Both the position numbers and the translations under genes were made by a program. From CAZOKN01 sp964580525 (GTDB taxonomy: Bacteria > Pseudomonadota > Alphaproteobacteria > Rickettsiales > UBA6187), in the NCBI GenBank assembly GCA_964580525.1, contig CAZOKN010000064.1:1-6748 (forward strand): 6,748 bases of DNA, given 5' to 3'. The notes beneath the pieces are model-generated. The model did not search any database and was not told the DNA's origin. It saw only the letters and a program-made list of their open reading frames with translations. Below, in pieces: positions 1-5,693 of the stretch; the stretch's first letter is position 1; every line of letters starts with the position of its first letter.

Positions 1-1
1 C

Positions 2-454
2 TTGGATATGGATGCACGCAAGGCTTTGATTCAAGCCTTAAACGGTTATAGTGGCTGCGTTATACTTGTTAGTCACGATCCACATTTGGTGGAATGTGTT
101 GCCGACCAGCTCTGGCTGGTTAAAGATGGCGCAGTAACTCCTTATAATGACGATGTTGATGCTTATCGCCGCTTGATTATAGAACAACGCCGTAAAGAAC
201 GTGCTGATGCTAAAAAAGAAGCGAAAAATGCCAAGAGCAGTAACAAGGAAAAAAAACCGCAAAATAAACTTGAGAAAACCGAAAAGGAAGTTGCACGTTT
301 GGCACAAGAATTGGCAGCCTTGGAAAGTGAAATGTCTCTGCCACGTGCCCTAGATTCAAATGAATTAATGGCAAAACTGATTGCACAATATGATAGCACC
401 AAAAAGGCGCTTGAGACTGCAGAAGCAGAATGGTTGGCAGCACAGGAGGAATAG
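2..454 (+). CDS. ABC-F family ATPase, C-terminal end (YheS-like), 5' partial
   Basis: This is the last 150 codons of a gene that enters from the left edge. The fragment begins at 'LDMDAR', which is the D-loop just after Walker B of the second nucleotide-binding domain ('NHLD' in the family; base 1 is the last base of the preceding codon). The H-switch 'VSHD' follows with His at fragment residue 25, then 'LWLVKDG', which ends the ATPase domain. From about residue 60 the protein is Lys/Glu/Ala-rich: a basic linker, then a probable coiled coil (about 76-150) ending 'AEAEWLAAQEE'. That tail resembles E. coli YheS more than Uup. ABC-F proteins are soluble ATPases without membrane domains that act on ribosomes; the exact role of this one is inferred from family only. 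It ends in TAG, 51 bp before the RDD gene on the same strand. The family is near certain; the subfamily is likely. Confidence 0.9.
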   Translation: MDMDARKALIQALNGYSGCVILVSHDPHLVECVADQLWLVKDGAVTPYNDDVDAYRRLIIEQRRKERADAKKEAKNAKSSNKEKKPQNKLEKTEKEVARLAQELAALESEMSLPRALDSNELMAKLIAQYDSTKKALETAEAEWLAAQEE

Positions 455-468
455 TTCGGACTACCCCC

Positions 469-497
469 TTTACACACCCATAATTTTGCTTTAAAAA
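469..497 (+). promoter_or_regulatory. Possible sigma-70-type promoter for the RDD gene
   Basis: A TTTACA -35 box (469-474) is followed by a 17-bp spacer and TAAAAA (492-497, four of six matches to TATAAT). The start of transcription would fall about 503-505, immediately before the ATG at 506, giving a leaderless or nearly leaderless mRNA. The -35 context CTTTACAC is the same as in the predicted nadK and uvrC promoters. The -10 is weak and the region is A+T-rich, so this could be chance. The rest of the 51-bp gap shows no hairpin. Confidence 0.3.
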
Positions 498-505
498 TTA
501 CTTGT

Positions 506-1036
506 ATGTCAGAAAAACATGAAGAAAATTTAGCGCCTGATAATATGAAATACGCCACCTTCAGTGGCCGTATGCTGGCAAGTATTATCGACACTATTTT
601 AAGCAGTATTGTGCTTGTACCAATCTTTAATATTTTCAATAAATTCTTTGGAGTAAAAGCCAGTAAAGATGTTGTTTCCGGACCTATTTCATCGTTTAAA
701 AATATGAGCCCTGAAGATGCGCATGCAGTTTTGTCTAACTCCTTGCCCTCTTTGTTATTTCAAACAATTTTAGTTGCTGTTGTCGTGGTTATTTTCTGGC
801 GTTATAGCTCGGCTACTCCTGGAAAAATTTTCCTAAAAATGAAAATTGTTGATGCAAAAACCGGCCTGCCACCTTCCAATCGCCAACTAATCGTTCGCTA
901 TCTGGGATATTTTGTATCATTGCTAACTTGCTGCATGGGCTTCGTTTGGATATATTACGACAAAAGACACCAGGGCTTTCACGACAAAATGGCAGGTACT
1001 GTAGTTGTGGTTGAGGAAAAAACACCTACCCAATAA
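506..1036 (+). CDS. RDD family integral membrane protein
   Basis: A 176-residue inner-membrane protein of the RDD family, whose function is mostly unknown (some members are linked to ion or osmotic stress). The diagnostic residues are visible: the N-terminal 'GRMLASIID' supplies Arg22 and Asp29, 'SSATPGK' lies at 101-107 before the second conserved segment 'LKMKIVDAKTG', and 'YYDKRHQGFHDKMAGT' (150-165) carries the third signature with its conserved Asp and Gly. Hydrophobic segments at about 25-48, 81-99 and 130-150 give three membrane helices, usual for the family. Between helices 1 and 2 is an approximately 30-residue polar loop. No Shine-Dalgarno sequence precedes ATG 506; an alternative in-frame ATG is at 545, just before the domain, also without one. 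The gene follows the ABC-F gene by 51 bp, and its last 11 bp overlap the 3' end of the oppositely oriented nadK. Confidence 0.88.
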   Translation: MSEKHEENLAPDNMKYATFSGRMLASIIDTILSSIVLVPIFNIFNKFFGVKASKDVVSGPISSFKNMSPEDAHAVLSNSLPSLLFQTILVAVVVVIFWRYSSATPGKIFLKMKIVDAKTGLPPSNRQLIVRYLGYFVSLLTCCMGFVWIYYDKRHQGFHDKMAGTVVVVEEKTPTQ

Positions 1037-1796
1037 ATTGTTCACTAATAATACGCTCTTCCAACGAGTGTTTAGGATCAAAAAGTATTTTTACCTTTTT
1101 ATTTTTAATCTCTTTTATTTCAACTGAAACAACATCACGTATTTCGGTAAAGTCCGCCACAGCGCTCACCGGACGTTTCTGATGGTTCAACACTTCAACA
1201 TCAATAACAGCTTTCTGTTTGAGCAACGCCCCTCTCCATCTGCGTGGTCTGAAAGGACTGATAGGAGTGAGAGCAAGTATGCCGCAGCCAAGAGGCAATA
1301 TAGGGCCATGCACAGAAAGATTATATGCCGTGCTGCCCGCAGGAGTGGCAACAAGGACGCCATCGCTTACCAGTTCTTTAACTCGAACCTTACCATCAAC
1401 TTTTATCTTTAATGTTGCAGCCTGCCTGCTTTCTCTGAGCATAGAAACTTCGTTAATTGCGAGAGCGGTGTGAATTTTACCATCAACAGTTTTTGCAGTC
1501 ATTTGTAATGGATGTAGCATAACCTGTTTGGCTCGGGAAAGACATTCCAGTAAATCACCTTCTCTATATTCATTCATCAAAAAACCGATAGAACCACGGT
1601 TCATACCATAGATAGGCACATCACCATCCATATATTCATGCATGGTATGCAGCATAAACCCATCCCCACCGAGCGCTATAATTACATCAGCCTTTTTTTT
1701 ATCTTTTATGAAATTATAATGTTTACGCAGAGATTTATAAGCTTCTTGTGCTTTTTTAGAATCATCAGCAACGCATATTATGTTTTTGTATTGCAC
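1026..1796 (-). CDS. nadK: NAD kinase
   Basis: A 256-residue cytoplasmic NAD kinase, which phosphorylates NAD to NADP using ATP or polyphosphate and is the only route to NADP in most bacteria. The signature 'ALGGDGFMLH' puts the GGDG loop at 43-46, with catalytic Asp45. 'AINEVSM' supplies the substrate-binding Asn-Glu pair (115-116). 'SDGVLVATPAGSTAYNLS' (144-161) is the conserved dinucleotide-binding region, and 'LTPISPFRPRRWRGAL' follows at 176-191. The length fits the short alphaproteobacterial form without an N-terminal extension. The start is GTG at 1796, chosen because GAGGAA lies five bases upstream and the protein begins right at the first beta strand ('KNIICVADD'). It is transcribed divergently from uvrC and converges on the RDD gene with an 11-bp overlap. 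No frame damage or missing key residue is seen. Confidence 0.95.
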   Translation of the reverse strand: MQYKNIICVADDSKKAQEAYKSLRKHYNFIKDKKKADVIIALGGDGFMLHTMHEYMDGDVPIYGMNRGSIGFLMNEYREGDLLECLSRAKQVMLHPLQMTAKTVDGKIHTALAINEVSMLRESRQAATLKIKVDGKVRVKELVSDGVLVATPAGSTAYNLSVHGPILPLGCGILALTPISPFRPRRWRGALLKQKAVIDVEVLNHQKRPVSAVADFTEIRDVVSVEIKEIKNKKVKILFDPKHSLEERIISEQFIG

Positions 1797-1801
1797 GTAA
1801 G

Positions 1802-1807
1802 TTCCTC
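1802..1807 (-). promoter_or_regulatory. Ribosome binding site of nadK
   Basis: On the minus strand this reads GAGGAA, followed by CTTAC and then the GTG start codon. It is the only strong Shine-Dalgarno sequence in front of a gene start in this window, and it decides in favour of the GTG as nadK start. Confidence 0.75.
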
Positions 1808-1831
1808 ACGGTTGAAACAAGCCATTTACAA

Positions 1832-1860
1832 TTTATATAAGTGTTGAGGGAAAGTGTAAA
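1832..1860 (-). promoter_or_regulatory. Predicted nadK promoter (sigma-70 type)
   Basis: On the minus strand, TTTACA (1860-1855) is the -35 box and TATAAA (1837-1832) the -10 box, with a 17-bp spacer. Five of six bases match consensus at -10 and four of six at -35. Transcription would begin near 1825, leaving an approximately 29-nt leader that contains the ribosome binding site. The -35 box lies inside the inverted-repeat arm 1851-1863, so a protein binding that repeat would block or modulate this promoter. Confidence 0.55.
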
Positions 1861-1907
1861 GTGAAGGAATATTTTCACTTGCACTTTACACTTAAACTTT
1901 ACACTTT
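1851..1907. repeat. Short inverted and tandem repeat cluster between nadK and uvrC
   Basis: The arm AAGTGTAAAGTG (1852-1863) is a perfect 12-bp inverted match to CACTTTACACTT (1882-1893). Shifted by one base, AAAGTGTAAAGT (1851-1862) is a perfect 12-bp inverted match to ACTTTACACTTT (1896-1907). The two right-hand copies share ACTTTACACTT in direct orientation, 13 bp apart. A third, diverged unit lies just before, giving three quasi-tandem 13-mers: 1872-1884, 1885-1897 and 1898-1910, each matching its neighbour at 10 of 13 bases. A further 7-bp inverted pair (1859-1865 with 1874-1880, 8-nt loop) competes with the longer pairing. Both predicted promoters use TTTACA inside these repeats as -35 box. 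Role unknown: operator sites or a small dispersed repeat are both possible. Confidence 0.8.
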
Positions 1908-1912
1908 ATAAA
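1885..1912 (+). promoter_or_regulatory. Predicted uvrC promoter (sigma-70 type), leaderless geometry
   Basis: TTTACA (1885-1890) is the -35 box and TATAAA (1907-1912) the -10 box, separated by 16 bp. The transcript would begin about 1918-1920, at or just before the uvrC ATG at 1920. No Shine-Dalgarno sequence is present and a TAA stop lies in frame directly before the ATG, so an upstream start is excluded. The -35 box lies in the second of three 13-bp repeat units. Confidence 0.5.
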
Positions 1913-1919
1913 TATATAA

Positions 1920-3753
1920 ATGCTTAACATAAACCTGACAAAAGGCTTAGAAGCCGTAAAGAAATATCTGCAAAACATCCCGGACTCAGCGGGAGTGTAT
2001 CGATTTATTGATAATGATGACACAGTTCTTTACGTAGGAAAAGCCAAAAATCTCAAAAAACGCCTAACTAATTATACACATCCTGAAAAACTCGAATACA
2101 GGATACAAGGAATGATTTCACAGATTAATTCGGTGGAAATCATAACTACAAAAAATGAAATTGAAGCATTATTACTGGAAGCAAATTTAATCAAAAAATT
2201 TGAACCTAAGTATAATATCCTTCTAAAAGATGATAAATCATACCCATATATATTAATAACTCAGGATCACCCTTTTCCCAGAATTACAAAACATAGGNNN
2301 NNNNNNNATAAAAGGCAGTTATTATGGTCCTTTTGCTTCTGCAGGAGCGGTTAATCAATCCATCGCAGATTTACAGAAAGCCTTCCTGATTCGCCCATGT
2401 AGCGATAGTTTTTTTGCCAACCGCACAAGACCATGCCTTGAATATCAAATTAAGCGCTGCTCCGCTCCTTGCGTAAATAAAATATCGGAAGATGATTATA
2501 AAAAATTGGTGGAAGATACCAAAAAATTCCTTTCAGGAAGAAGCCGCGAGGTTCAGGAAAGACTCGTTGAACTTATGGAAAACGAAAGTCTGAAAATGAA
2601 TTACGAAAATGCTGCAAAATATCGCGACCGCATAAAAGCCCTCAATCATATACAGGCTAAGCAAACTGTTAGTATAGCAAATTTAAACGATGCCGATGCG
2701 CTAGGAATATATGTTGATAAAGGATATTGCTGTATCCAAGTATTTTTCTTCAGGAATGGCTGCAATCTTGGTAATAAGGCATTTTTTATTAAAAATACAG
2801 AAGAGCAAAATCCTGCTACCATATTTGAAGCATTTATTCCTCAATTATATAATGATTCCAACCCACCTCCTGCTGAAATTATTATCTCATCAGAAATAGA
2901 AAATGCTGAGATTATGGAAGAAGCTTTGTCACAAATTGCAGGGCATAAGGTAAAAATCACATCTCCGCAAAAAGGTGAGAAAAAACAACTAATTGAAAAT
3001 GCTGTACAAAATGCCGTGAATTCTTTGAAACAGCAACAAATTGGTCGCCTTAAACAAACTCAGATATTAGAAAAAATTGCCCAACTTTTTGGCCTGACAC
3101 AAATTCCACAAAGAATAGAAGTTTACGATAACAGCCATATTATGGGGCAATATCAGGTTGGCGCAATGATTGTTTCGGGTACTGATGGTTTCGATAAAAA
3201 ATCCTATCGGCGCTTTAATATCAAAAATGAAAATACGAAACCAGGTGATGATTATGCTATGCTTAGGGAGGTTTTAACACGAAGATTAAAACGTTTAGAA
3301 AAGAAAGCATGGCCAGATCTTATTTTAATCGATGGTGGAGCCGGACATTTAAGCACTGCAGAAGCAATTTTTTCAGAATTTGATACTGCAAAAAATATTG
3401 TTTTTGCTTGTATTTCCAAAGGTCCAGACAGAAATGCAGGTCGCGAACAATTCCATATGCCAGGCAAAGAACCCTTTACACTGCCACATAGTGATCCGGT
3501 TTTGCATCATTTACAGGTCTTGCGCGACGAAGCGCATCGTTTTGCCATAGGATCGCACAGAAAAAAAAGGGCCAAATCCGTAACAAAATCAGCATTAGAT
3601 ACAATAGCCGGTATAGGAACAAAACGCAAAAAAATGCTCATAAATCATTTCGGTTCTGTTGAGGGTATAAAACAGGCTGGCATTGAAGAATTAGTAAAAT
3701 TAGAAGGTATAAGCAAGTCAATTGCCAGAAAAATTATCGAGGCATTGCAATAA
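1920..3753 (+). CDS. uvrC: Excinuclease ABC subunit C (interrupted by assembly gap)
   Basis: UvrC is the nuclease of UvrABC nucleotide excision repair and cuts the damaged strand on both sides of the lesion. Codons before the gap (1920-2297, 126 residues) hold the GIY-YIG nuclease ('AGVYRF...LYVGKAKNLKKRL'). After it (from 2308, 'KGSYYGPFASAGAV') comes a Cys set with 11-7-3 spacing ('RPC', 'RPC', 'KRC', 'APC', about residues 160-184), matching the reported UvrC iron-sulphur ligands. Then follow the UVR motif that contacts UvrB (about 216-248), the RNase H-like nuclease with Asp about 403 ('EVYDNSH'), Asp about 471 ('LILIDGG') and His about 539 ('DEAHRF'), and the C-terminal helix-hairpin-helix pair ending 'GISKSIARKIIEAL'. 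Total is about 610 residues, normal for the family. The two halves lie in different frames only because of the ten-N gap. The start ATG 1920 is fixed by the upstream in-frame TAA. pgsA follows at 63 bp. Confidence 0.96.
2298..2307. other. Assembly gap of ten N inside uvrC
   Basis: Ten undetermined bases separate 'FPRITKHR' from 'IKGSYYGPF'. UvrC continues on both sides, but the frames differ by one, because ten is not a multiple of three. If the gene is intact, the missing length must be a multiple of three. From the family pattern between the two motifs, about three or four residues (9-12 bases) are expected. Confidence 0.97.
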
Positions 3754-3816
3754 AACGTTATTGATAAGAATAATAAAATAATATAGCTTTTGAATTTAAA
3801 AAAACCTGGTTTTCCG

Positions 3817-4413
3817 ATGAATAAAAACCTTCCTAACATACTGACATTTTCAAGAATTTTAATTATTCCTATATTGGTAGCATCGTTTTACATTGAAGGC
3901 AGGCTTTATCATTGGGTGGCCGCTGGACTGTTTTTTCTCGCCAGTATAACTGACTTCTTTGATGGCTATCTTGCCAGAATGTTGAAAGCACAATCTAATC
4001 TCGGAAAATTTTTTGATCCAATAGCAGATAAACTTCTCGTAGCTGCGGCGATTCTAATGCTTGTACATTTCCAAGACATCGGTAAATACGATATAATTCC
4101 TGCAATAGCCATACTATGCCGCGAAATTTTAGTTTCAGGCTTGCGCGAATTTTTAGCTGAAATAAATGTCAGCGTTCCTGTAACAAATCTTGCAAAAATC
4201 AAAACTGCTTTCCAAATGGGTGCCATATTTTTCCTTCTGTGGGGAGTAGAAGGACCAAATATCGAACAAGTCGAGCATATAACAGCTGTTAAATTTACTG
4301 AGCTTCTGGGCAGGGTATTTTTGTGGGTTTCAGCAATATTGACCTTAGTAACCGGCTATGCTTATTTAAAAGCTGGTCTGCAACACATGGCCGAAAAAGA
4401 TGTAAATGAATAA
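3817..4413 (+). CDS. pgsA: CDP-diacylglycerol--glycerol-3-phosphate 3-phosphatidyltransferase
   Basis: An inner-membrane enzyme joining CDP-diacylglycerol and glycerol-3-phosphate into phosphatidylglycerophosphate, the committed step to phosphatidylglycerol and cardiolipin. The full CDP-alcohol phosphotransferase motif D-x2-DG-x2-AR-x8-G-x3-D-x3-D is present from Asp46 to Asp71 ('DFFDGYLAR', then 'GKFFDPIAD'). About six hydrophobic helices are seen, at roughly 6-26, 32-46, 69-86, 94-112, 130-146 and 165-185. 'CREILVSGLREF' is also typical of PgsA. I chose ATG 3817 (198 residues) because family members begin with 'xNxPNxLTxxR' and this gives 'MNKNLPNILTFSR'. An in-frame TTG at 3790 would add nine residues with no family support. 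Neither start has a clear Shine-Dalgarno sequence. It follows uvrC by 63 A+T-rich bases without a terminator, and its TAA overlaps the ATG of the M23 gene by one base. Confidence 0.94.
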   Translation: MNKNLPNILTFSRILIIPILVASFYIEGRLYHWVAAGLFFLASITDFFDGYLARMLKAQSNLGKFFDPIADKLLVAAAILMLVHFQDIGKYDIIPAIAILCREILVSGLREFLAEINVSVPVTNLAKIKTAFQMGAIFFLLWGVEGPNIEQVEHITAVKFTELLGRVFLWVSAILTLVTGYAYLKAGLQHMAEKDVNE

Positions 4414-5693
4414 TGTTATATAGAACTTATTTTCTAAATATAATAATTGCCGTAATTGTTGTTTTCACAACAAGTCTTTCACTCGCCGAAACAAAAAAAG
4501 CCCAAGATAATTCCAAAGACGAAACAGAAGACTCGGAAGAAATGATACTTCCGCCAGATTCAATGGATTTAGTTCTTAAACCTGGAGAAACTCTCGAACA
4601 TCTTTTGGTAAATAATGGAATAAAAATAGACGATGCAAAAAATGCCATTGTAGAGCTTGAAAACTTATACGATATAAGCCACATACCAAAAGAACAGAAA
4701 GTTTCTGTAGGATTCCTGGTGAAAAATAGCATAGGAACAGATATTGATCTTACATCTCTTGCACTTCAAATAACACCTACCAGACGTCTAGAAGTCCGCA
4801 AGATGAATGATATTTTTGTGGCGCAAGTTAACAATACACCAACAATAAAAAAATTGGTTAAGCTTGAAGCTGTCGTAAAAACTACATTTTTTTCTGCAGC
4901 AAAAGATGCAAAAATTCCACCAAGTATTTTAATGCAATTGATAAAAAACTATAGCTATGATGTCGACTTTCAGCGCGACATTTCCGTTGGCAATAAATTA
5001 GAAATAATGTTTGAACAAACACAGACAGACAAAGGTGAAATTGTCAGTAACGGCGATATAATATATTCACTTTTGCAATTGGGTGAAAGAAAGATATATA
5101 ACTACCGCTATGTAATGGCAGATGGCCATGCTGTAATTCTTGATGAAAATGGTCAAAGCATCCAAAAATCATTCCTAATGACACCTATAGACGGTGCCAG
5201 AGTCACTTCCAGCTTTGGCAAAAGAAAACATCCTATACTTGGTTTCACTAAAATACATAGAGGCGTAGATTTCGGTGCGCACATGGGCACCCCGGTATAT
5301 GCAGCAGCTGATGGCGTGATTATCGAGCGAGAACATAAGGGAAGTTATGGCAACTTTGTAAAGATTCACCACGATAGTAACTATGACACAGCCTACGCAC
5401 ATTTACAAAAATATGCCAAAGGAATAAAAAAAGGTTCACAGGTAAAACAAGGACAGGTTATAGCTTATGTTGGCTCCACAGGCCGCTCCACAGGCCCACA
5501 CCTGCACTATGAACTGATATTTAAAGGCAAACAGATAAATCCTTTATCAATACGAACAACATCTGCGAATCAGCTTTCAGGACCTGAAGACGCTGTATTT
5601 GAAAAACATAAGCAAAAAATCGATGGTTTCTTAAAAGAGATTGATGCAGGCAACATAGTTGCCGTTCCAACCAGTACACAATCATCAAATTAA
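4413..5693 (+). CDS. M23 family murein DD-endopeptidase (MepM/Csd3-like)
   Basis: A 426-residue secreted or periplasmic zinc peptidase predicted to cut peptide cross-links in peptidoglycan. A Sec signal peptide is clear: one Arg, a hydrophobic run (about 7-20), then 'SLSLA', with likely cleavage after Ala25. An acidic Lys/Glu linker leads to a LysM/OapA-like segment beginning 'VLKPGETLEHLLVNNG' (about 54-69). Next is a Csd3/MepM-type middle domain (about 165-255, 'PPSILMQLIKNYSYDVDF'). The M23 domain runs from 'RVTSSFGKRKHPI', with zinc ligands His282 and Asp286 ('HRGVD'), His330 ('YAHL') and the HxH pair His363/His365 ('GPHLHYEL'). All catalytic positions are intact, so an active enzyme is expected rather than a regulatory pseudo-peptidase. 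The order of domains resembles E. coli MepM (about 440 residues). It starts within the pgsA stop (TAATG), suggesting translational coupling, and its stop overlaps that of the convergent kinase gene. Confidence 0.92.
   Translation: MLYRTYFLNIIIAVIVVFTTSLSLAETKKAQDNSKDETEDSEEMILPPDSMDLVLKPGETLEHLLVNNGIKIDDAKNAIVELENLYDISHIPKEQKVSVGFLVKNSIGTDIDLTSLALQITPTRRLEVRKMNDIFVAQVNNTPTIKKLVKLEAVVKTTFFSAAKDAKIPPSILMQLIKNYSYDVDFQRDISVGNKLEIMFEQTQTDKGEIVSNGDIIYSLLQLGERKIYNYRYVMADGHAVILDENGQSIQKSFLMTPIDGARVTSSFGKRKHPILGFTKIHRGVDFGAHMGTPVYAAADGVIIEREHKGSYGNFVKIHHDSNYDTAYAHLQKYAKGIKKGSQVKQGQVIAYVGSTGRSTGPHLHYELIFKGKQINPLSIRTTSANQLSGPEDAVFEKHKQKIDGFLKEIDAGNIVAVPTSTQSSN

Noticed and set aside
1017..1023. T-run on the minus strand after the nadK stop as intrinsic terminator
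   Set aside because: No stable stem precedes the T-run; the A-run on the plus strand encodes Glu-Lys codons of the RDD protein.
1182..1473. Forward open frames across nadK
   Set aside because: They are antisense to a well-conserved NAD kinase, with no recognisable protein features; they are shadows of the real gene.
2506..3753. A separate shorter gene starting at 2506, or uvrC as a pseudogene
   Set aside because: In-frame coding with UvrC motifs, including the four-Cys set, continues upstream of 2506 to the gap edge at 2308. The break is due to the N run.
3761..3787. TTGATA ... TATAGC as a separate pgsA promoter
   Set aside because: The spacer is only about 15 bp and the -10 is weak in very A+T-rich DNA. 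Readthrough from uvrC explains pgsA expression equally well.
3790..3816. TTG at 3790 as start of pgsA, adding nine residues
   Set aside because: PgsA proteins normally start within a few residues of the 'PNxLTxxR' motif, and ATG 3817 gives exactly that. The TTG has no Shine-Dalgarno sequence and the extra residues are not family-like.
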